Origin: Acrasis kona
Taxonomy: Eukaryota > Heterolobosea > Eutetramitea > Acrasida > Acrasidae
Reading direction: 5' to 3'
DNA length: 64,000 nucleotides
Assembly: GCA_026419775.2 (NCBI GenBank)
Contig: JAOPGA020001408.1
Coordinates: 88,773 to 152,772, forward strand
Shown here one piece after another: positions 54,348 to 64,000 of this stretch (the stretch's first letter is position 1; the number at the start of each line of letters is the position of its first letter). The notes beneath the pieces were generated by a model. It did no database searches and was not told the origin of the DNA. It saw only the letters and a list, made by a program, of their open reading frames with translations. The translations under genes were made by a program, and so were the position numbers.

Positions 54348-57300
54348 ATGGATTTGGGCGCATCCTTAGAGATGAAGGATGATAGAGATTTCAATGACGA
54401 TGAAGACAATCTATCAGAGAACAGCACAAAGAGCGAAGACGACACAACTCAAATTAAGATGCAGGATAAATTTTTCTCATTTGTGGACTCCTACAGAACA
54501 AGGCCCAATAAGTGGGTATATGTGGGCTATCAAATTTTTATAATTATACAGATCCTCTCGCTAATCGTCTCCCCATCATATTTTTGGGGACCGGCCCTAT
54601 CACTTTTCAGCATATCTATCGAGTACGTTTATAGTGCAGGTTTTCATAAGCTTCCTTACCTCGGTCTTGAGATAGTGGTGATTATAGGACTAGTGGTCAA
54701 CATTTCTGTAATCGTTCTATTCTTTGTTAGTTATTTCTTCTACATCAAAGTAAGTAACTATACTGAAAAGTAAAACTAAAGAGTATAGGGGCACACATCA
54801 ATATTTAGCAAGTTACAGCTATTAATAAAAACAGCTGTATTTGCTAGCTGCATATTACCATACTGCTTGATTACACTTTCGTGGAACTTGTTTGATTGTA
54901 ATTCAAATAGTGGCGTATTGTCGCAGTATCCAGACATTGAATGTTATGGGTCGTTTAACGTGCAGTGGCTGGTCCTCTCTCTTATTTTAGCCGTTCTACA
55001 AGTGATTATTTATACGTTTGGACAATACTGTATCGTTGATACAAATCCTGCCCACAGTTACTTTAGCGTAAACATGGTGTATTTTCCTATCTATTGTAAC
55101 ACTTCGTAAGTTGACTTTTATTGAAATAATGACTCACGGTTAAGATTCATGATTGTGGCTCTTTGCCAGATCATAAACTTCACAAGAGCACCATGGATTC
55201 ATCCAATCCTATTATTGACGCAAGGTTTACTGAGCGTGTCAATACTATACAGAATGGTTCCATTCTATAGGAGAGGAATTAATTGTCTATATAGTGGATT
55301 AGCTATGGCACGTGCGCCATACTCAATAGTAACCCTAGTCATGCAGATTATCAACGGTGGAAATGGCGATGTTGGATCCATCGTAGGAGGTGTCGCACTC
55401 TCCATGTACGCAGGAACATTTTGTTTTGGTTTCGTCTCGATGGCACTATACCTTTGGTACGTTGACCGAAAAGTATCAAAGTACAATAACTTCTTGGTGC
55501 AAGAAAAAATCGACAGCCGTTTGATAAACATGAGATACCTTGATGTTGCCTACCGCATCTCCTCCAACAATCCCGTCAAAAAATCAACGATAGAAAGAAC
55601 CATCAAACTCGCCACCATGAACAACTTTGAGACTTTGGACACAACAATGAGCATTGCAATCAATAACATTTTCTACTCGAACGGATCTCTCAGTTATGCC
55701 CACAACCAGTTAGAAAAATGCAAGTCATTCAGACCAAACTTTTTCTACAAATTCTCATTATTTTTGAGAGAAAGAGACGTAGAGTTTATCATTGGCTCCA
55801 CCAACAACAAGAAGAGAATTTACGCCATCATCAACAATGCACACGACATTGCGACCGAACTAACCCAATACACTTCATTGTTCTTCAAGACCATCGTGTC
55901 GCATCAGAACAACGACTACACCTCCACATTATCGAGACTCGCACTACAAGCCTATCTAGCAGAAAAAGAGTGCACAAGAATCTTCGAATCGCTCATGACC
56001 GAATATCCAAAAGACGTGACCGTGGTTAGAAATTATGCAAAATTCTTGGAAGACGTCAAATTAGATCCAGACCAAGCAAAGGAATACTTTGACGAGGCTC
56101 AAGTGTTGGAGGATCAAGAAATCAAACAGAGCCGCAAACAAACGCAACATTATTCTAAGCGCAAAGACAAACATGAAGGACTACTTGGTCACTCCCAATA
56201 ACGCCGTTTCGCCATGCTACGAAGACCAAGTAGACCGAAGCAATCTTTGACGAACATCCAGATGCAAAAAAGAGACCAACCATTAAGGATAACCAATCGG
56301 TTCGTTCTTTTGGATCCTCATCATCAGCCACAAAGAATTTTGATTTGCATCGTAAGAAACTACGCGGCAAGGACTACAAAATGAAGAGCAGCATTTTGAT
56401 ATCAATGATTGGAATGGCGCTGAGTTTGGCTTTGATGGTAGCCGTTGTGGTCAGCAAAACGAACTTAAAATTCGTATCGCTCGATTATTTACAACGCGCT
56501 TGTAAAATCACTCCACACACCTATAGCGCACTCACCAGTTGGAGACATTATCAACTGATGCAGCAATTCAACAACGCATCGCTTGATGACGTTCAAAAGT
56601 CAATGAACTCCATCATGTCGGATAACAGAGCAGTTAGCATGGAGGCATTCGAAACAAGAATGTCAGATCAACGCATCTACGAGTACACAAAGAAACAATT
56701 CTTGTTGCAGATTCCAATCATTTCTCAAAACAATAGTTCGTATCTGAACAATAGCTTATCTGTATATGATTCTTCGCAATTGTTCCAAAAGATTATACAA
56801 TCTGCCATACTCAATCCATCTTCATATAACCTATCTAGCACTAGTCACGATTTCATGTTCTTGTGGTACAATCGTTTTTCCATCAGCGATGTCTTTTTGG
56901 ATTATTGCTTAACCTTTCAAAACGATTTTGTGTTGGCACAGAACAACATGATCATCACTGTTATTATTCTATCGGTATGCGTGATAATGTATCACGTTGT
57001 TTACGTGTTGTTTATTTACGTGCCGCTCGTCAAAAATTACTTTAGCGAACAATCCAGAATATTGGATTTGTTTAAATTGATTCCGAAGGATGTAGTGGGT
57101 GGTATTTATCAGAAATTGCATCGAATGGAGAAGAGAGATAATAAAATGAAGAATGCATCCTCGTTTACTCCAAAAATTAAAGTCGTGCTCATGACCATTG
57201 GTATCTTGTTGTGTGATTTGGCAGTGATTGGGTTGTTAACTGCAGAGGATTATAATTTGGTCAAGTGTGGTGCCAATACTAGTCAGACCATTGGTTTGTA

Positions 57301-59278
57301 CGGTAACTTCTCATCCACAATGAATCGAATTACATTTAATTTGAACGAAATTGTATTTAATGATGCTAGTATATCCAATGATTTGAAATCAATAATCACT
57401 GCCAGTCATGTCACTTCCCTCATCGGTCAGACGCGTGATTTATGGACGCAGATGAGATTTGGAGGTGTTGGAGTGAAGGGAGTCATGGACGTGAGTGGCG
57501 ACATTGATGCAGTCATTACCAAGAGTAGTTGCGTCAACGTGACTGATTCCATCAAGTGCATGTCTCTCAATACAATGATTGATGAGTTGTTCGTAACTGC
57601 TCAACAAGTAGCCAACGAGGCATCAACGATGGGCCTTCAACAAAAGATTACAGCGCTCGACAGGAGCTATCAACTCACCACTCTAATCAACCAAATCACG
57701 AACAACGTTACTCAGCAATACATTAGTAAATCGACTCAAAATTGTGATTTCAATTTTGAAACGGGATGGATCTATGGCACTTGTATGATTTTGATGGTGT
57801 GTTTGGGCATCGCGTTGTTAACTCAGCTACACACCTACCTAAACATCAATCACATGATCAGAACGCTCTTTATTCTTATTCCACCACAAACGTGCAAATC
57901 CATTCCACCATTACAAGACTATATCGACAATATGGAAACAAAGGGAGGCAATTTACTAAAGGCCATCTTTGGTAAAAAGGATAATGGAGATAAAAAGACC
58001 AGAGCTATTTTGGAGGGATCTACGGATGGTGTGATCATTTGTAATGACCAGGGAAGAATCGTGGAGGTCAACACCAGTAGTAAATCAATGTTCAAGGTGA
58101 ACGAATCAGATATTATAGGAGAACACATCAACATCTTGTTTCAAGAGAACTTGAAGGTGTTCATCAAGGACACCATCACCACTAGAAAGGGAATGACGAT
58201 GGTAGCTACTGGCATAAGGCCCGAAAAGGGCGAATTCCCTTGTAACATCTCCACTAGCGTTGGTTTGTGGGATAACCGCACCCACGTGGCGTGCTTTGTG
58301 ACCGATTGTACCATTGAGCAAAAACAAAAGGGTTTGATCGAGATTGAGAGAAAGAATAACGAAGCACTGTTGAATAGTATATTGCCCTCTACGGTTGCTT
58401 CCCGATTAAAAACGGGTCGCGTCGATTGTATAGCTGATAAATTTGACGACGCCACTTGTTTCTTTAGCGACATGGTTGGTTTTACAAAAATGAGCAGCAA
58501 CATGAGTGCCAGTGATTTGGTGTTCATGTTGAACAAAATCGTTGTTGCATTCGATGATTTGTGTGTAATCAACAACTTGGAAAAAATAAAAACCATAGGC
58601 GATGCCTATTTCTGTGTGGGTGGGTTGTTTGATGAACAAGAGGGTGGTCAAAGTCATCCACAAAGAGTTGTTAATTTTGGTTTACAAGCACTACATGCAG
58701 TCAAAGAGTTGACCAACGGAGATATCAATATAAGAATTGGAGTTCATACCGGTCCTTTGGTTGCTGGTGTGATTGGAAAGAATAAATTTGCTTACGATTG
58801 CTGGGGTGACACTGTAAATACGGCCTCTAGGATGGAAAGTACGGGTCTGCCTGGCAGGGTACAGACTAGCAGACAGACTTATGAGAGAATACACGATCTT
58901 TTCAAATTCGAGGAAAGGCAGGTGGAGGCCAAGGGAAAGGGATTCTTGACGGCCTATGTTGTGGTTGTGGATGAGACGAATGACATTAAGTATGATGTAG
59001 TTGAGGAAGTCACCAGGCAAGAGGAAGAAAATGATGTGACCGTACTTGACCTACAGAAACAACGACAGAATATGGATAGTTTGGACCTTGTCAGTATACG
59101 CAGAATGAGCGTGGGATTGAATGTGTTCGAAAATCAAAAATTGAGGAAAATGTCACTAAATCAGGGAAGTCCGAGTCCGAGTCACTTTAAACAAGCCGCC
59201 ACCACTCCAAATGAGGACCTATTTCAACAAGATTTTAGTGAATTCAATGATCATATGGATGATGTAGATGTGAACTAG
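54348..59278 (+). CDS. TmcB/TPR-PAS-adenylate cyclase fusion
   Basis: Exons 54348-54749, 54789-55105 and 55145-about 56178 (introns 39 nt) encode about ten membrane helices and a TPR-like region (VTVVRNYAKFLEDVKLDPDQAKEYF) of the TmcB/TmcC type. The frame shifts at 56178-56233 (see findings); the main frame then runs to 59278. The second half has four more membrane helices, a PAS domain (STDGVIICNDQGRIVEVNTS) and a class III cyclase domain: CFFSDMVGFTKMS (metal Asp), KIKTIGDAYFCVGG (Lys and metal Asp) and YDCWGDTVNTASRME. Lys with Asp in those positions indicates ATP, so adenylate rather than guanylate cyclase. Total is about 1,630 residues. Such fusions are typical of several protists. Confidence 0.78.
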
Positions 59279-59791
59279 TTGTTATTATGTACATACATTA
59301 ATTGCTTCAAAATAGAAATAAAGAATGGATTTGTTTTCAAACATTTTCATAGTTTTCTTGTGACGAACATTTTACACTGTTACAAAGAGAATAAAAAACA
59401 CGTGATTCCTGAACTTCGGCCTCCAATTTTTAAACCTTCTTCGTTTTCAATGTGCACCAAGAAGAAATGCAAACAGTTTCACAACAGGTGCTCCATAAAA
59501 CAACTTCGCTAGCTCAAAGAGGGACCTTAACAGAACAAGTGATGATATTCATGCCGCGAAGCCCCTGTTTAAAAAGATCTCGGTAGTTGCAATGTGTATC
59601 TGTTTTTGCTTTGATTTCAAGTTACGTAATAATTGAATCAGATAAATTTAATTCATAATTCATCTTATCAATTAATTATTTGTTCGAATAATTCGAAAGA
59701 AATCCGTATTAGTGCCGAGCCCTATCACAAATCTCGCAAGCGCAAGGTATGGTGTCCGGAAATTGTTTTTTGGTATTTTTATTGTTACAAC
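59279..59791. other. Intergenic, no gene seen
   Basis: About 510 bp between the cyclase stop and the hydrolase ATG. A 77-codon open frame at 59279-59512 has no ATG start and reads like low-complexity noise. The second half is A/T-rich and is probably the hydrolase promoter. Confidence 0.5.
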
Positions 59792-60907
59792 ATGCGGACA
59801 AAAACCATCCGGAAGTTTGTTTTCGGTGGCTTGTTGGTCACTTCAGGCATCCTATGTGCACCATTGTATATTATATCTGAGCGTGTGGCACGACCAAACC
59901 GTTATCATCTTCTTTCGTCGAATCCTGCAGAAGGTTTGAAAACATTATGGACTGACAAGAGAATGAATTTAAAACAAAGAGAGGAGATATACGGCAAAGA
60001 TCCTTTGTACTCACTTTTTACTAAATTATACGGTGATATGTGCCACGACCCTATGACAGATTTTGGTTCTGACTTTGAAAATGTGGAATTCGATTCCAGT
60101 GAGGAGGTGGGACTTACTTTAAGAGGTTGGGTTGTTCCAGCTAAGAACTCCACAAATACAATGGTAATTTTATGTCACGGAGCATTCACAGACAGAAGAG
60201 AAATGCTTCGTCATTGTAAATACTTGTGCTCATCTGGTTATGACTGTATGCTATTTGATTTCAGAGATCATGGAACAAGCGACTCGACCCTAAAAAGAGG
60301 AACGTCACTTGGTATAAGAGAGCATCAAGATATTATTGATGCAGTCAACAAAATAAAGAGCATGCCTGCATATCGTTCAAAGAGTATTGTTGTAATGGGA
60401 AGCAGTACGGGCGCAGCGAGTGCTATTTTAGCAGCCTCTAAAGATATTAGAATTAATATGGTTATTGCAGAGAATCCATTTTCACACAGAAGAAAGCAAG
60501 TCAAAGAGGCACTTAGAGATGCATTTGACCGATCAGGTCAGTGGGGTGGCGAGAAAAATGAAAAATATAATAAAATTCTTTCTTTGATTTCGGTACCGCA
60601 GTGGTATGTGGATCTGGCTGCTTTCGTGTGCGACTACCGATCGGTGGTGGGCAGTGGCTATTCATTAAAAAATACTCTTGAAGTGATAGATGTAGTGAAT
60701 AAAATAGCCCCAAGACCACTTCTCCTAATACATGGCACGGATGACAGGATGGTTAAAATAAGCCACAGTGAGCAACTTTACGAATCTGCAGGGCAACCAA
60801 AGGATTTATGGAGAGTTGAAAAGGGGAGGCATAGCATGCTTCATCAATTAAACACAAATTTATACGAAGAAAGAATTGTATCATTCATAAAAGATAATTT
60901 GGTTTAA
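59792..60907 (+). CDS. Alpha/beta hydrolase, membrane-anchored
   Basis: The first ATG in frame is at 59792, giving 371 residues. An N-terminal hydrophobic stretch (FVFGGLLVTSGILCAPLYII) looks like a signal anchor. The fold shows VILCHGAFTDRREM (oxyanion), the nucleophile elbow VVMGSSTGAASA (Ser), LLLIHGTDDRMV (acid Asp) and KGRHSMLHQ (catalytic His). The pattern, with FDFRDHGTSDST, resembles bacterial and fungal alpha/beta-hydrolase-12/13 (BEM46-like) proteins. Substrate unknown. Confidence 0.82.
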   Translation: MRTKTIRKFVFGGLLVTSGILCAPLYIISERVARPNRYHLLSSNPAEGLKTLWTDKRMNLKQREEIYGKDPLYSLFTKLYGDMCHDPMTDFGSDFENVEFDSSEEVGLTLRGWVVPAKNSTNTMVILCHGAFTDRREMLRHCKYLCSSGYDCMLFDFRDHGTSDSTLKRGTSLGIREHQDIIDAVNKIKSMPAYRSKSIVVMGSSTGAASAILAASKDIRINMVIAENPFSHRRKQVKEALRDAFDRSGQWGGEKNEKYNKILSLISVPQWYVDLAAFVCDYRSVVGSGYSLKNTLEVIDVVNKIAPRPLLLIHGTDDRMVKISHSEQLYESAGQPKDLWRVEKGRHSMLHQLNTNLYEERIVSFIKDNLV

Positions 60908-60980
60908 TCGTGTTATTATTTTATTTTTCTATTGATCTGAATTAAACAAAACATACCATAGCAGCTGCTATACTTTTATC

Positions 60981-63900
60981 CTAGTTACGGATCGTCAAGT
61001 ACTGAACAACTTGCTTTGGCGTAAACATGTGTAGTCTCAAACAACAATGGTCTTGAATAATCTCCGACACACCCTTATGAAACCATTCATAGCGATTCGA
61101 ATGATGATTTGGTGCTTCTCCTACAAGCACCTTCCACAAATCATCCTCCACGCTAATACCCCAATCTCCTCTCTTGTAATCACTAAGCATGGCTACTCCC
61201 ATCACCCTTCCTATCGATATCCAAGTATGCTCATCACCTCGATGTGCCGCCAAAGGTTGTTGACACACGCAAAAATCAAAGAACTTATCCAACAACTCAT
61301 CGTGCACCATTTTTCTATTTTGCAATGACCCCCAGAAAACATACTTCTTTGCTCCTCTTTGTGAGTAATTAACCAAGTGCTGTGGTGAAGTTCTCCACAC
61401 CACCTTCAACATTGATTCAAATACACATTGCTTTGTATCATTCCTTAATTCAATCATGATGCATTTCGATCCCTTATCTAATCTTCTTGCTACGTAACTC
61501 AAGCTAACATCCATGACCTCACACTTTACTGCAAATGATATCATTTCTTTATCATGATGAAGAATATATGGCACGTTATCGTGATCATAGTCACCGTGGT
61601 AGGGTCGATTCAATATATTCAGCGAACCAACACTAGTCAACTTTAATCTCTTCACCACCATGTTTTGATGCAGATCGACATGTTCCCTTAGTGGTCCATG
61701 ACACTCTACATTGAACAAACAAGCCAGTTCAATCAACGCACATAAGTGATCGCTATAAAACATTTGTTGATGCACTTTGATTAATTGGTTACAACAATCG
61801 ACCAATTGAAACAATAGCGAGTGATTTTTGCACCTCATGAGCTTGATAAGATGTAGATGCTTGGATAACAATCGATTCAATAACCTACACAACTTATCTG
61901 ATCCAGCTAATGGTATGGACGCAGGTGTCATTGCATATTCTAAACAATCACACAACAAGTCACAAACCACATCTCCACTCAATTGTTGCATGCGTATATC
62001 CATGGCATACAAGATGAACGCCATCATCTTCCATCGATGATCATTTTTGAAATGACTAGAGATGATCATCCTGATGTGATTTGATTTTGATGATTTGTCT
62101 TGACAATCTAATTTGAATTCCAATCTCTTGGTGGTTTTGATGCTATAATTCAATGCATCCAGTTGCTGCGTATTGTTTATTTTATAGACGCAACTATGGA
62201 TAGTTTCATCGAATAAATGCATGGGCGGTGATTCTTGTATTGGATGTTGCTCGTGGAGAGAATAAATAACCAGCGAAGAATTACTATCCATTTTACAACA
62301 TGATGGATCGAAATCAATCAAGAACCAATCGCCCAACAATTGATCCACTATAATCTTGTTGTTGCTCATGTTGTGATTGGTATCGTATATACGTACGCGT
62401 TGATTGGTCCGTAACCAATTGTAATGGAATAGATTATCGATGGAATGAATACAATGAGCATATTGATTCCACAAATCAAAATCAACATTCGATTCATTAT
62501 TAAATAACACATTCATGATTGAAATGTTAAATTGCTCGGTGAGATCATCATGAACGAGAATGGAATTGGAAATAATTTGTCTAATCTTGACATGTGATTT
62601 GGTACGATTCACATGCATCAACAAATCATTACCACTCAATCGTTCATGAACAATCAATTCATCGCTCCAAACACGATGGGCGATGATATGTGACTTTAAT
62701 AAATCTCTTCGTTCGATACGAACCATCAAACGCGAACCTTTTTGTGGTGGGTAAACCTCCACCACTACATATTCATTCGATCGATAAGTAACAAAGTAAC
62801 CCACTCTTATTTCATCGAATCCTTCCACGTCATGATCAAACCGTTCTTGTGTACATGTCAATAATTGAATAGCTAAGCTCTTGGTAATGGGTGGTATTCT
62901 AGTCACGCATTGTTCACTCATGCCCAATGGTGGTGATAAATCATCGAGATATGACGAACAGAATTCATACCTCACATTAGTTTTTATGCCTCGCATGCAT
63001 ATTGCAGCACGATACCAATTACCATTGGCATCATCTAATGGCGTGGAGTAAATCAATACATTGTTCTTGTAGAACGCAACACTTCCACCGTGTATTCTAC
63101 ATGTAATCATGGTACCTTCACACCACTGTTGGTGATCGTCCATGGCCATGACTTGTTCGTTGTTCATAACACATCCATGACTACTGTAATATCCATAGGA
63201 TGATATGGATAAGCCAGGTACCATAATTTCGCCATTGAGCACGATACCCATGGCCACTAATCCATTCTCTTGATCAGAAATGTCACCAATGTACATGTTG
63301 AATTCAACTTGATCTTTGATATTTATTTTTTGATTGGATATGATTACGTTATTATCGATATTTTCATGGTTGCTACTCGATACGAATAATGAATGGTGAT
63401 CGAATGTTTTAATGTGCTGATTGGTTTTGAATGTGATGCGACGTATATGATGATTAATGGGCGGACATGGCGATTGATTGAGCAATGGCTTGATGGATTT
63501 GATATGATTGCACTTGATTGGTAATTTGGATGGATTGTTGATGGGAATCATTTCGATCAAATCTTGAAATTGTTGTTTGGAATGAGTCGTGGTGATGCAA
63601 CGAATCAACATGATGGTTAGTTGACTGGATAAAAGTGTTTGGTAGTTTTTTAATTCATTCAGATTGTGAATGATTAAATGTTGAATTGATTTTGATTCTT
63701 TTAGAGAATGCAAGCGTGAAATGCGACGATATATGTGCAATAGGGCCATGAGTGATGTCACCCTGTGGACCGAATGCTGAAGCGATTCAATCATGAATTG
63801 GATCAAATCGTCCATAACGATGGAATCGAAGTGAATGTGATCCATGATAATGTTGGTCAATAGATTGACCGTATAAATGTGATAATCATGAGGAAGTTGA

Positions 63901-64000
63901 TTAGATTGAATGTTGATTGCATAAAGTGACGTGTTCATTTTCCAAATCATTTCCGTTAACGACAAGTTGTTGATGGTTACGTTCTCGTTTGGATGTTGTT
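60981..64000 (-). CDS. SPRY-domain protein with HECT N-lobe-like C-terminus (5' end beyond window)
   Basis: The frame is open to the window edge, so the N-terminus is missing. At least 1,006 residues are present. A SPRY domain lies around residues 225-370 of the visible part (GLVAMGIVLNGEIMVPGLS, VMAMDDHQQWCEGTMITCRI, GSVAFYKNNVLIYST). The last 130 residues resemble a HECT N-lobe (SIGRVMGVAML, SVEDDLWKVLVGE). The protein then stops; the HECT C-lobe with its catalytic Cys is absent, and only 73 bp separate the stop from the next gene. It may be a ligase relic, a scaffold, or a different family. The call is tentative for HECT, better for SPRY. Confidence 0.6.
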   Translation of the reverse strand, partial: QHPNENVTINNLSLTEMIWKMNTSLYAINIQSNQLPHDYHIYTVNLLTNIIMDHIHFDSIVMDDLIQFMIESLQHSVHRVTSLMALLHIYRRISRLHSLKESKSIQHLIIHNLNELKNYQTLLSSQLTIMLIRCITTTHSKQQFQDLIEMIPINNPSKLPIKCNHIKSIKPLLNQSPCPPINHHIRRITFKTNQHIKTFDHHSLFVSSSNHENIDNNVIISNQKINIKDQVEFNMYIGDISDQENGLVAMGIVLNGEIMVPGLSISSYGYYSSHGCVMNNEQVMAMDDHQQWCEGTMITCRIHGGSVAFYKNNVLIYSTPLDDANGNWYRAAICMRGIKTNVRYEFCSSYLDDLSPPLGMSEQCVTRIPPITKSLAIQLLTCTQERFDHDVEGFDEIRVGYFVTYRSNEYVVVEVYPPQKGSRLMVRIERRDLLKSHIIAHRVWSDELIVHERLSGNDLLMHVNRTKSHVKIRQIISNSILVHDDLTEQFNISIMNVLFNNESNVDFDLWNQYAHCIHSIDNLFHYNWLRTNQRVRIYDTNHNMSNNKIIVDQLLGDWFLIDFDPSCCKMDSNSSLVIYSLHEQHPIQESPPMHLFDETIHSCVYKINNTQQLDALNYSIKTTKRLEFKLDCQDKSSKSNHIRMIISSHFKNDHRWKMMAFILYAMDIRMQQLSGDVVCDLLCDCLEYAMTPASIPLAGSDKLCRLLNRLLSKHLHLIKLMRCKNHSLLFQLVDCCNQLIKVHQQMFYSDHLCALIELACLFNVECHGPLREHVDLHQNMVVKRLKLTSVGSLNILNRPYHGDYDHDNVPYILHHDKEMISFAVKCEVMDVSLSYVARRLDKGSKCIMIELRNDTKQCVFESMLKVVWRTSPQHLVNYSQRGAKKYVFWGSLQNRKMVHDELLDKFFDFCVCQQPLAAHRGDEHTWISIGRVMGVAMLSDYKRGDWGISVEDDLWKVLVGEAPNHHSNRYEWFHKGVSEIIQDHCCLRLHMFTPKQVVQYLTIRN

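Noticed and set aside
59279-59512. 77-codon frame after the adenylate cyclase
   Set aside because: Begins at the codon after the cyclase stop without ATG; low-complexity content.

Overview
The window is nuclear DNA of a free-living, bacterivorous, flagellate-capable protist. My best guess is a heterolobosean amoeboflagellate close to Naegleria; this is inferred from gene content and gene structure, not from a database match. The eukaryotic signals are about 49 spliceosomal introns (nearly all 34-52 nt), a nucleoporin, cullin, P4-ATPase, Dicer, a GPI-anchor enzyme and a BLOC-1-like subunit. A delta-tubulin and the dynein regulatory complex protein DRC8 indicate a motile flagellum. Genes are packed tightly: some divergent start codons are only 40-70 bp apart, some convergent stop codons 9-26 bp apart, and many TAA stops lie inside an AATAAA poly(A) signal. 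I see no tRNA, rRNA, transposon or CRISPR.

Layout. 0-10 kb: delta-tubulin (3' end off the window), Nup133, a calpain-domain-III protein without a protease domain, DRC8, ribosomal protein eL43 with a hairpin-bearing first intron, a mitochondrial RsfS/MALSU1-type ribosome silencing factor and a TruA-type pseudouridine synthase. 10-24 kb: a ZC2HC1 zinc-finger protein, a membrane-anchored DUF1343/NamZ-type muramidase, an acylated unknown (MGQCC start), a cullin, a P4-ATPase flippase, an AMSH-type JAMM deubiquitinase and a secreted intradiol dioxygenase. 24-36 kb: a 1,163-residue coiled-coil protein with a perfect E2F-like palindrome upstream, a truncated-looking membrane sensor, an ankyrin protein, a full-length Dicer whose helicase motifs look dead, and a disordered protein. 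36-47 kb: an ankyrin-DH-PH RhoGEF, a subtilase, a small proline-rich ORF, a pallidin-like BLOC-1 subunit, an FtsJ-type rRNA methyltransferase, an SLC4/Bor1-type anion transporter and a metallo-beta-lactamase-fold lactonase-like enzyme. 47-64 kb: a GPI ethanolamine phosphate transferase, a secreted helical unknown, CutA, a small tail-anchored unknown, a giant TmcB/TPR-PAS-adenylate cyclase fusion with a suspicious mid-gene junction, an alpha/beta hydrolase, and a SPRY protein with a HECT N-lobe-like end (5' end off the window).

The genes do not form one pathway. Themes are flagellum (delta-tubulin, DRC8, perhaps the calpain-like protein), membrane signalling and traffic (P4-ATPase, AMSH, BLOC-1-like protein, RhoGEF, adenylate cyclase), organelle translation (RsfS, FtsJ, TruA), and enzymes of bacterial type that suit a bacteria-eating cell (muramidase, lactonase-like MBL, intradiol dioxygenase). 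The most distinctive signals are structural: ultrashort introns, one over-long intron that a hairpin folds back to the normal size, stop codons embedded in poly(A) signals, and an A/C-to-G/T composition switch along long exons.
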